64,000 nt of DNA from Phytophthora colocasiae (lineage: Eukaryota > Oomycota > Peronosporomycetes > Peronosporales > Peronosporaceae): assembly GCA_018806915.1 (NCBI GenBank), contig JAGKQI010000098.1, positions 1,674,001-1,738,000 on the forward strand, written 5' to 3'. Within the stretch, counting starts at the first letter, position 1. Every line of letters begins with the position of its first letter. The notes under the pieces are model-generated. The model ran no database searches and was not told the origin of the DNA. It saw nothing but the letters and a program-made list of their open reading frames with translations. Positions 53,915-62,697 of this stretch are shown piece by piece. The translations under genes and the position numbers were made by a program.

Positions 53915-54906
53915 ATGGCTATGATGAAGAGGAGACGCGAGAATGAGACTGGCGCGCAGGCAGATGCAGTGGAGGAAGCCAAGAAGCAGAAATTGGCCAC
54001 GGCAGGTGGCAGCAAATACATCAACAAGCAGCGAGTGCTGGTGTTCTCGTCGCGCGGCATCACGACGCGTTACCGCCATCTCATGGACGATTTCCGCAAG
54101 CTTCTGCCGCACCACAAGCGCGAGGTCAAGCTGGACGCTAAGGACACGCTGCACGTTGTCAACGAGATTGCGGAGATCAAGGGATGCAACACCACCATCT
54201 TCCTGGAAGCTCGCAAGCGCCAGGATCTCTACATGTGGGTCAGCCGCGTCGGCACGGGCCCCAGTGCCAAATTCCTCGTGCAAAATGGTGTGTATATCAG
54301 CGCAAATTATTGTTTTCATTATGATTTTCTTGGGGTCTAATGGTTTTTGTCAATTGTCCAGTGCACACCATGGACGAACTGAAGATGACAGGAAACGCTC
54401 TTGCCGGTTCTCGCCCTCTGTTGACCTTCGACAAGTCCTTTGATGACGCTCCGCACCTTCAGGTGATCAAGAAGCTCTTTACGCAGGTGTGGGGCACGCC
54501 TAAGGCTCACCCGAAGTGCAAGCCGTTTATTGACCGCGTCATGAGCTTCTACTACGCGGATGGCAAGGTCTGGTGCCGCAACTACCAGCTGGCAGACGAT
54601 GCTGACACCAAGAAGGCGGAGTTGGCCGCTCTGCACCGCGGTGAAGACCTCGTGCAGCTTATTGAAATCGGACCTCGTTTTGTCATCACGCCCATTCGGA
54701 TCTTCGACGGCAGCTTCGGCGGTCAGACGCTGTACCAGAACGAGCACTACGTGTCGCCCAATGAGAGCCGTCGTGATGCCAAGGCCGACAAGCGTGACCG
54801 CTATGTGTCTCGCAAGTCCGCGGAGGTCGAGCGCAAGGAGCGTCAACCCGAACGCGAGCTGCCGGAGGATCAGTTCGCCGATGTTTTCGCTGGAGCCAAG
54901 CAGTAA
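53915..54906 (+). CDS. BRX1: Ribosome biogenesis protein BRX1, Brix domain
   Basis: Two exons, 53915-54287 and 54362-54906, flank a 74-bp phase-1 intron; the product is 305 residues. The splice restores SAKFLVQN-VHTMDELKMTGN, the conserved core of BRX1. The protein is a nucleolar factor needed for 60S subunit assembly, in the Brix family with IMP4, RPF1 and RPF2. Visible blocks are KQRVLVFSSRGITTRYRHLM (start of the Brix domain, about 45), LLPHHKREVKLDAKD, NTTIFLEARKRQDLYMW, GSRPLLTFDKSFD and QLIEIGPRFVITPIRIF. The basic N-terminus (MMKRRREN) and C-terminal charged tail fit nucleolar RNA binding. The start is the ATG in AGCCATGGCT. The right LTR of the copia element ends 193 bp upstream, so the element lies in or next to this promoter. 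Confidence 0.95.
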
Positions 54907-55036
54907 TTTTTCTGCAATAGCAGTCAATGCAACGCACAGGACAGCAACAACCTTCCAGAAGAAGATGATAACTTTATCCTTTTAGACAACATTTTTTTTC
55001 ATCTCTTAGCAATATTCTTGTTTTCTTCAGCTTTCT

Positions 55037-55094
55037 ATTGGCTAAAAATCGTTTCATTTTTCATAACGGACGCGGAGCGGACGCTTGAAGGAGC
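55037..55094 (+). promoter_or_regulatory. ATTGG box and initiator-like sequence before the ArfGAP gene
   Basis: ATTGGCTAAAAATC (from 55037) is followed about 15 bp later by TTTCATTTTTCATAACGG, similar to the oomycete initiator. The start codon is at 55095. Confidence 0.45.
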
Positions 55095-57728
55095 ATGAAG
55101 GCATTTAACGCCTGGCGAGGCGGCGACGGGGGAGCGAAGGCGTCCAATGACGCAGTTGCAGAGCTGCAGCAGGTGATCCTGAAGAAGGATCTGATGATTC
55201 TGAGTCTGCAGACCCAGCTGGACGCGTACAAGGAGCGTTTTGGCTCTCTTCCGGCTGAAGATCTTGACAAAGTGGCGCAATTCGACACGATTAATGAGTC
55301 TCAGGAGAAGCGAAGCAGAGAATTATGTGGCGACAAGAAGGAGCTAGCAGCTGAAAGCAACGCAGCAATGGCTGGGCTGAATGGGGAAGAGACGAAGCTG
55401 CAACAGGACAAGAAACAACCCACGCCACGCATCGTGACGTCGCCTGCGTCCACACGGTTCAGAGTCACCTCTGACATGGACGAGACCCGAGAGAAGGTTC
55501 TAATTCGCTGTAGCAAGAATGTGGTGCTGGACTTCGTGGAGGATTCGCCCATGTTCCGTCGCCAATTGGAGAGCTTCGAGGAGTCCATTACGGGACTCCG
55601 AGCTTTACTGAAGGAGCTGGTGGCACACTCAAAGGAGTATGCAGCTGCAGGGAGGAACTTTGGAGAAGAAGAGACTGCGTTGGCTGATGAGTTGATTCAG
55701 CGCAAACATGCACGAGCGATCTTTTCTACAAGTTGTCCGGAATTAGGCAGCTTGTCCGAGTTGTTTGGAGATATGCATGATACGTTGGCACAGGTACAGA
55801 GCTCAAGAGTGAGTATGTTGCTTGGAGTGGAGTCGCTTTTGAGCAGATCAATCCAGCAGTTCTCAGAGAAGGAATTGTTGAAGGAAGCAGGTGAACTCAG
55901 GAAGGAGGTTACGAGGTTGGGAGATGAGTATGAGACGCTGCTAGGTAAATTGCTGAGTAAGTCGAGGCAACCTGGGCAACAAACTAATGGTACTAGTACT
56001 CCTACTGGTGGAGGAGAGGCTACTGGAATGATGGGGCTTGGAAGTCCAGCATTGCCGATGGGGAGCCACAGTGGAACTGGGGAAAATACTGTCACAGGGA
56101 CACCACCAGCCTCTGCGGTGTTAGGTGGAAGTAACAACAACATCCTTGGATTGGATACGGGACCAGTGCAAAATGGAAGCGATAAACATCAACGAGCATT
56201 GGAACGAGAAGTTGTGATGATTCGCCGGCGATTTGAACTTGCTCGGTTTGACCTAGTTCGCTACATGAACCGGATTGACTGTATGAAGAAATTCGTCTTG
56301 GTCGAGTGTTTTAACTCGATTTTGTACGCTCAGCTGGGACATTTCCACGCTTGTCATGAACTCGTGAAGTCTGTGGAGCCTACGCTTCGTAAGCGTCAAG
56401 AAATGATGCAGATTTCACGGAAAGATTTCGAGCAGGACGAACTGATGTGGGCTTCGCAACGAGAGCTACTGGATAAACGCTTATTGCAAGATGTCGAGGT
56501 CGTCAGCTTAAGTTACGGAAATGAATCGCCATCTCCTGTTGCAGCGGGTACACTGAGCGTCGACACGACCATTTCAAGCGACTCGTTCCCATCGCTCGAG
56601 TTACCTGTAGAAGTCATCTCGACCGACACGTCAAGTAGCCGAGAGACTGTAGCAACTACTCCTGGCGGCGTCGCTAAACAGGGCTATTTGTTCGTGCGCA
56701 ATTCGATGTTCCCAGCTAGAAGTTGGAAACGCCGTTGGTTCCAGATTCATGCAGGAAAGCTCTTTCAAACCACCTCGCGTGGTGGCTCTGGGAAGCATCC
56801 AACAGAAAGCAGTTTGACGCTCGTGTGTGACCTATTGCTCGCGCGTGTGCGTGAACTGGAAGGATCGAGTCTACCTTTCTGCTTTGAAGTTATCGACGCC
56901 AACCGCGCCAAACTGCTGTTACAGGCAGCAAGTGGTCGTGATATGGTCGAGTGGATTGAGGCTTCACGACGCAGTACTGAAAGCGCGCTGGAAAAACAAA
57001 GTCACCGTCAGGAAGTGCATCCGGAACAACAGTCGGTCATTGATGAACTTACGGAAGCGAACCCGGGCTGTGCAGACTGTGGACAGGAGCCAGCTGAGTG
57101 GGTTTCAATTAATATCGGGTGTCTCTTGTGCATTGAGTGTTCGGGGATCCACCGAAGCTTAGGTGTGCACGAATCCAAGGTGCGATCGCTGGCTTTGGAT
57201 TCGTGGGATATGTCACTCCTGACCCTGTTACGAGATGAGCTTGGCAATGATGTTGTAAATGCAGTCTGGGAACATACAATACCTGAAGGGTGGACCAAGC
57301 CCAGTCCAACAACGATTCGAGACGAGAAGGCTCGTTTCATCAAGGCGAAGTACCATTTCCACGGTTTTGCTGAGCCAGATGTAACGCTTAGTGCACTGGA
57401 AGATGATGACAGCGTATTGAAGCTAGAACTGGCCAAGAGATTCATCGCTGCAGCATCTCGTGGAGATCTGAAAGAACTGATGTGGTGTCTAGCTCACGGA
57501 ATGGACGTCAATGTACGCGCTGGTGAACAGAACGAAACAGCTCTTCATGTGAGTGCTTCTTCCGGTGCTGCTTCTTGTTGTGATTACCTCGTTCTAAATG
57601 GTGCAAGCCTTACGCTAACGGATAAACGGGGTCGCCTGCCTTACGACGCTGCCAAGGCTGGCGGCTTTGAGAACATCAAGCTCACGTTAATGCAGAAGAT
57701 GAGTCTCGAGCAGTACCAGTCTTCTTAA
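55095..57728 (+). CDS. ArfGAP with BAR-like, PH and ankyrin domains (ACAP-like)
   Basis: This is an 877-residue single exon from the ATG at 55095. A short N-terminal coiled coil (VAELQQVILKKDLMILSLQ) precedes a long helical region with BAR character (about 130-430, broken by a low-complexity Gly/Thr/Pro insertion at about 295-360). A PH domain follows (about 528-635; KQGYLFVRNS, SWKRRWFQIHAGKL, MVEWIEAS). The ArfGAP zinc finger is at about 655-775: CADCGQEPAEWVSINIGC, LCIEC, and GIHRSLGVHESKVRSL, including the arginine finger in the HRSLG block. Ankyrin repeats end the protein (about 790-870). The order BAR-PH-ArfGAP-ANK is that of ACAP/centaurin-beta proteins, which bend membranes and stimulate GTP hydrolysis by Arf6 or Arf1. 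The BAR call is the least certain part. Confidence 0.9.
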   Translation: MKAFNAWRGGDGGAKASNDAVAELQQVILKKDLMILSLQTQLDAYKERFGSLPAEDLDKVAQFDTINESQEKRSRELCGDKKELAAESNAAMAGLNGEETKLQQDKKQPTPRIVTSPASTRFRVTSDMDETREKVLIRCSKNVVLDFVEDSPMFRRQLESFEESITGLRALLKELVAHSKEYAAAGRNFGEEETALADELIQRKHARAIFSTSCPELGSLSELFGDMHDTLAQVQSSRVSMLLGVESLLSRSIQQFSEKELLKEAGELRKEVTRLGDEYETLLGKLLSKSRQPGQQTNGTSTPTGGGEATGMMGLGSPALPMGSHSGTGENTVTGTPPASAVLGGSNNNILGLDTGPVQNGSDKHQRALEREVVMIRRRFELARFDLVRYMNRIDCMKKFVLVECFNSILYAQLGHFHACHELVKSVEPTLRKRQEMMQISRKDFEQDELMWASQRELLDKRLLQDVEVVSLSYGNESPSPVAAGTLSVDTTISSDSFPSLELPVEVISTDTSSSRETVATTPGGVAKQGYLFVRNSMFPARSWKRRWFQIHAGKLFQTTSRGGSGKHPTESSLTLVCDLLLARVRELEGSSLPFCFEVIDANRAKLLLQAASGRDMVEWIEASRRSTESALEKQSHRQEVHPEQQSVIDELTEANPGCADCGQEPAEWVSINIGCLLCIECSGIHRSLGVHESKVRSLALDSWDMSLLTLLRDELGNDVVNAVWEHTIPEGWTKPSPTTIRDEKARFIKAKYHFHGFAEPDVTLSALEDDDSVLKLELAKRFIAAASRGDLKELMWCLAHGMDVNVRAGEQNETALHVSASSGAASCCDYLVLNGASLTLTDKRGRLPYDAAKAGGFENIKLTLMQKMSLEQYQSS

Positions 57729-57806
57729 AGAAAATGGCTAAACAATTGTGGAGATAGGATTTAATATTTGTGCTAACCATCTAGTACTACGACTCAAGGT
57801 AGTGAT

Positions 57807-60800
57807 TTATCCCGATGGGACTATTTTACTCGAAACTCGACTAGAGCGCGGTCGTTCTTGAGGTAGCAGCGCTGTATCGCTTCCCTCTTGATATTGAGTA
57901 TCAATATCAAGAGAAATGCTTGACTTTGAGCTATGAGGTACCTCTGTGGCATCGTGAGACTCTTTATCGGATAGATAAGGCATTACGTTGCAACCTGGCG
58001 AGTTCCGAGATAACGGAGATCGAGGAGATGACCACGACCGACTTGGCGTCTTGATGAACGGCGCGACAGTACCATCAATATCCTCGTCAGCATCTGTTCT
58101 GATAGCGAGAACTCGAGCTTCTTGACCCAGTTCAACGTTCTCTGTGCCATTTGTGCTTTTCCGTTTGGTAAACGTAGTTGAGGAGGGTTCTGTTGCGTCA
58201 ATTGCCTCTGAAATTGGATCCCGTCTCGCTTCCTCTTCTTCAGGTAATGTTGCATCTTCCTCCGCCACTGCAGCCAATCGAGCCGCGTGCTGTTGAGTGG
58301 ACTTTTCCCGTACGTGAATCATGAACTCGACGAATTCCACGATATCAATCTGCCCACTACCGTCTTCATCCACGATGTCCATCATTTCTTTCAGTTCTTC
58401 GTAGCTCGGGTACTTGCCAATAGCTGCCAATCCAGTACGCAATTCTGCTTCTTCCACTGAGCCACTGCCGTCCAAGTCCAGCATGCGGAACACTTGCATA
58501 TATGAAGCACATACTTTGGCTTCAATCCCGTGCTGTTCACGAAGCACTTCGACACGACGTAGTAGCTCCTTCTCAGCCTCCATTTCCTGCGTAGCTTCCT
58601 CCATACTGGTAGTTACCACACCGATAAATAGTGTGATAAGCACCATTGCACCAAGAACAATAAAGGAACAAAAGTACAGAACAGCTAGAAAACCAGTCGG
58701 TTGGTGCGTACACGTGTATCCTAGTGTTCGATAGGCATCGTATCCATACAGATCACAACCGTAGTAGTTGATATACAGCACATCGCTCCAGCCATCCATC
58801 GTCGCCAATTGAAAAAGCGTGATCATAGCAAAGTGCAAATACTGGAAGTGGAACGGATCGTTTTCAGCAAAAAGCATGTTCCCGACGATGCCAAACACGT
58901 AGAAGCACAGCAACAAGATCAAACCAATGTAGCCAATGGAGCCCACACCTTTAATCAAGGCAGACACGATCACTTGCAACTGCGGAAATGCTCTCACGAG
59001 CTTAAGTACACGCAACAGTCTAAGAAGCCGCAGCATCGTAAGCATCCCACCAGAACCACGTGTAAAGCTACCGACTACAATGATAAAGTCAAATACATTC
59101 CAAGCTCCACGGAAGTAGTTCCAAGGCTCCAAAGCTTCCGCGAGAATTTTCAAAATCACTTCAGCTGTGAAAACCACAAGGATGGCTGTATCCAGGCCAG
59201 TAAGTAGAACTCCAAGCACATCAACGACTTCGGATGATGTCTGAAGCCCCACCATCACTCCAGCAAGAATGATCACACACGTTACAAAGAGCGAAAACTT
59301 CGGATGCTCTACGATTGTCGTCGCATATCCAGCCAATGTCAGGTATGCCCCTTTGATACTCTTGGTGTCACCTTGATGTTGGGATAAAATGTCCGTCAGA
59401 TCACAGTCATCCCACGTCTGCATCAGGACTTCACGCATTTTCTGCCGTTCTCTTCGTTCAGCAGCAGAGAGTTTTCCTGTCTTGTTGGGGTCCTCGCTGT
59501 TCAGTTGTGCTTCACCGGCCGCACGTTTCTTCTCTGCTTCACGAGCTCGTTGTTCAGCCTCCAAAGCTCGTTTCCGAGCCTTTTCAGCTCTCTTCTTAGC
59601 TTCTGCTTCTTCTTGCGCTCTTTTCATGTGTTCCATGCTCTGGGTCATACTCATGGTAATGGCACCGATGAAGAGAGAAAGCATGACGAAGGCCGAAATG
59701 AGGATGAAAGTGATAAAGTATAATGTAGCCATCACTTGATTCATCGCTCGCTGAGAAGTAAGAGAGCTATCGGTCACATTAGCCCCGTATATGCGAGTAG
59801 CATTGCAGAACTGGAAACTCGCTGCAGCAGCCGGATCTGTCGAGTAATATCCGCCATCGAAGCGATCACAACCGAAGTAATTGATATCCATGATCTAGGT
59901 ATAGATAAATGTTAGATTAGAAAAAATGAAAGGGATAAAAAGAACTTACTGTCGCCCAATTCTCCAGTGTACTCATTCGGAAGAGCGTAACCATAGCGAT
60001 CGGAACACTACGGAAGTGAAAAGTATCATTATCTTGCCACGCGTACATCCCCGAGATGGCGTAGAGATAAAACACGAGGAAAAGTAGAAGCATAATGTAG
60101 CCGATAGACTTCAAACCACCAATCAGCCCCATGACAATCATATAAAGTTGCGGAATCCGCTTGACCAGCTTCATAATTCTCATGAGACGTAGCATACGCA
60201 GAATAGCGATACTGCTACCTCCGAGAGCTGATCCCCATATCGGTAAACTCATGACAATAATTGCAAAGTCGAAGCAGTTCCACCTCATTTCTTTCCCTGT
60301 GAAAAATCTCCAAGGATAAAGTCCTTCTGCCAGAATTTTTATAAATGCCTCAAGGATGAAAACTGCGAGAACCCCAAAGTCCATATCGTTCAGAATGATA
60401 CTCTCTCCTAGTACAGGGTACGTTTGAAGACCAACTGATAATGAAGCCCATGAAATACACAACATCACGAGCGAGTTAAACCACGTGTTGTTGAGGGTCG
60501 AGATCGCCACGTTCGCCAGTCGAACGTAAAGGAGTCTGTAACCCGTGAGACCATATAAAGGGATTTTGTGAATGAGATCGCTATCTTCCTCAGTGTTTTC
60601 ACTGCCCTCAGCCTTGTCGACTGAACTGCTTTTGTCTGTTATTGTTGGTGGGATTTTTGTCTGGTCTTGAGTCGTCGCTACCTCAGTTTTTTCTTCACCT
60701 TCAATAAGAGGCGATGGTGTAGCAATTTCTCCATCTTCGCCATCAATATCATGTACAACATTCCACTCGCTTGCTTCTCTTGCACGTTTAGCATCTGCTA

Positions 60801-60834
60801 CCTTCCGGTTAGCCGCAGCTCTCGCCGCAAGCAT
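57807..60834 (-). CDS. Two-repeat voltage-gated cation channel with EF hands
   Basis: Two exons, 60834-59950 and 59894-57807, flank a 55-bp phase-0 intron (CTAATCTAAC near the branch position); the product is 990 residues. There are two six-helix repeats. Each has an S4 with regularly spaced Arg/Lys (AILRMLRLMRIMKLVKRIPQ, MLRLLRLLRVLKLVRAFPQ). Each also has a pore loop: TLFRMSTLENWATIM, formed across the splice junction, and TLFQLATMDGWSDVL. The acidic filter positions (E in one loop, D in the other) favour calcium or non-selective cation flow. The linker is a charged helix (AEKARKRALEAEQRAREAEKKR). After the second repeat are two EF hands, DLDGSGSVEEAE and DEDGSGQIDIVE. Architecture recalls TPC channels but with C-terminal EF hands. 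The location (plasma membrane or vacuole) is unknown. Confidence 0.93.
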
Positions 60835-61230
60835 GACTGGTCTGTATGTTGGTCACGTTTTCAATCAGGTCGCGGTTAGGAATTCCGCGGTCAAATTCAC
60901 CCACCTCCAGGCTCCAATGCCTTATAAAATGTAGACACTATGCCCTAGACCAAAGAGATGACAACGCCCCAACCAGACAACTACTGCGCACACATTAGAA
61001 CGAGACGTAGCCGCTAAATAAAGCGACAACACCGTTTAAATCTGGTCGCGTTGGAAGTTTTATTTTCCTCGAGTCATCGCATCAAATGATGCTGAGCACA
61101 GCAAGAAAGAAAATGAACTCGCTATTGGTATAAGGCCCTCAGCTTAGCTACACCTCGTCTGCTAAACGATCATGTTGTTTTGCCTTCGTTCGGCAACTAC
61201 AATGGTTGATTCTTTTGTCGTTCATGGTAG
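60835..61230. other. Intergenic, nothing recognised
   Basis: This is the 5' flank of the channel gene and the 3' flank of the START-FYVE gene, both on the minus strand. No gene or RNA was seen. Confidence 0.5.
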
Positions 61231-62439
61231 CTAGATCGCTACGATTCGACCAAGTTTGTCCATATTAAGGATCACCTTCTCCTCAAAGATGTCGGACTCA
61301 CAGCCAAGACTCGCGGTTGAGCTGTGACGACTCAGTCCCGACAGTGCTCGGAGTTTACCGTACGAATCAGAGTGCGACGGATCCACAGCAAGTGATGACC
61401 GGACATACTTGGAACCGCCTGAACCGTAAGGCATGGCTCCAGCAACTGTAGTGCGAGTATAGGACCCGAAATCGACCTCTGGACTGTCGGCTGACATCTT
61501 GTAGAGCTGATCCAGGTTTAAAGTGTGCTTCTGCTTGGAGCCGCGTTTGAAGTATGTGATCGACGAGTCTCGCACTTGTGAGGCAGGTGATACATTGTCC
61601 ACGTTACTCCTGGACAGGTTCAAGTTGTCCACATTAAGCGACAGCATCTTGGATATCTGTTGCGAAAACTTGTTCAATCGCTTGTCCATTGCTCGGAGTC
61701 CCATGACGCAGCGCACACAGAACTTGGTCTGACAGATCATCATCGTATCTGTGGGTTTGCAGCTATATCCTTCTTCCACATCTGCTCCAGGAACAGCACG
61801 AGTAACGTAGCAGGTTTTGCAGACAACATCACCACACAGACGACAGTGATGTCGCCGTCGATACATGAAGTGGAAGCTGCGGTTGCAGATGTTGCATGCC
61901 GGGCGGCTTTCATCCGGCACCCAGTTCTTGTGCAGCGCGAGGGTTTCCTTGGCAATGTTCTGTGAGTCGATCACAAGTGAAATGTCGTTGAGAACAGCCA
62001 TATTCAAGCGGTAATGAGCGTGAGCGATCAATGACGACTCGTTCGTCTCATTAGCACCCATAACGAAGACGTCCGAAGTTGCCTTGGGAGTGTCAGAGGA
62101 CGGTATCACCAGCATCGTGCGCTTCATCCGCACACGCGTAAGTTTCATGGATCCAAGTTCTGGACACTCAGGGACGTCCACGGAAGCCATTGCTACGAAA
62201 CCAATCTCCTGGCCATTGGTGTTGATCGTATAACCCACCATCTCGACAAAACAAACATCACGTTTACCAGCGAACGAGTTCTCGGCGATCCACTTGAGCC
62301 CCAAATAGCTGTCTTTGGTGGCTCGGATTGTGTGTAAGACTGCACCATCGATCACTACAGGCGATAACAACTTCTGCTGCTGGATGAAGTCGACCGAATT
62401 GGACGTGTCAGCGGAGCCAACAATCTGTGACGCGCGCAA
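61231..62439 (-). CDS. START-like/FYVE protein, 5' end missing or interrupted
   Basis: About 400 codons are open from a TGA at about 62457 down to the stop at 61231. No ATG lies near the upstream end; the nearest upstream codon is TTG. The visible part begins inside a START-like lipid-binding domain (LHTIRATKDSYLGLKWI, RDVCFVEMVGYT, NGQEIGFVAMASVDVPECPEL). A FYVE finger follows at about 171-235 (WVPDESRPACNIC, RRRHHCRLCG, CKTC, KFCVRC), then a Ser-rich tail. Oomycetes have a large START-FYVE family; such proteins bind PI3P. An acceptor-like CGCGTCACAG at about 62426 could mark an upstream exon, but a Ty3/gypsy frame starts head-to-head 260 bp away. The 5' part may therefore have been separated or lost. 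It is a partial gene or pseudogene on present evidence. Confidence 0.75.
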   Translation of the reverse strand: MRASQIVGSADTSNSVDFIQQQKLLSPVVIDGAVLHTIRATKDSYLGLKWIAENSFAGKRDVCFVEMVGYTINTNGQEIGFVAMASVDVPECPELGSMKLTRVRMKRTMLVIPSSDTPKATSDVFVMGANETNESSLIAHAHYRLNMAVLNDISLVIDSQNIAKETLALHKNWVPDESRPACNICNRSFHFMYRRRHHCRLCGDVVCKTCYVTRAVPGADVEEGYSCKPTDTMMICQTKFCVRCVMGLRAMDKRLNKFSQQISKMLSLNVDNLNLSRSNVDNVSPASQVRDSSITYFKRGSKQKHTLNLDQLYKMSADSPEVDFGSYTRTTVAGAMPYGSGGSKYVRSSLAVDPSHSDSYGKLRALSGLSRHSSTASLGCESDIFEEKVILNMDKLGRIVAI

Positions 62440-62697
62440 GAGTGGAACGGCACTTCAACCAAGGCCTGTCCAACAAGGACTTGAGTGGTTAGTGTGCTCT
62501 AGCGCCTGCCCACCAGCCATCGCAGGAGTAGGTAGAGAAGCTAGAAGAAAACACTCAAACCACCATGAATACATTTAGTTCCCATTTTACATTCAACTAC
62601 AACAATCACCAAGCAACTGGTGACATTTTGCTTAAGCAAAACTATAGCCTAGTTTGCAACTGGCAAGCCGCACCACCCACGCGTAAGGCACACCAAG
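62440..62697. other. Junction between START-FYVE gene and gypsy element
   Basis: It should hold the left LTR or leader of the gypsy element. A TGG-initial sequence at 62621 (TGGTGACATTTTGC) is a possible primer site. With no second LTR in the window I cannot define the LTR boundaries. Confidence 0.4.

Noticed and set aside
57885..57913. Perfect 13-bp palindrome (CTCTTGATATTGA with a 3-nt loop)
   Set aside because: It lies within the channel's coding tail and can arise from codon choice; no separate function is supported.
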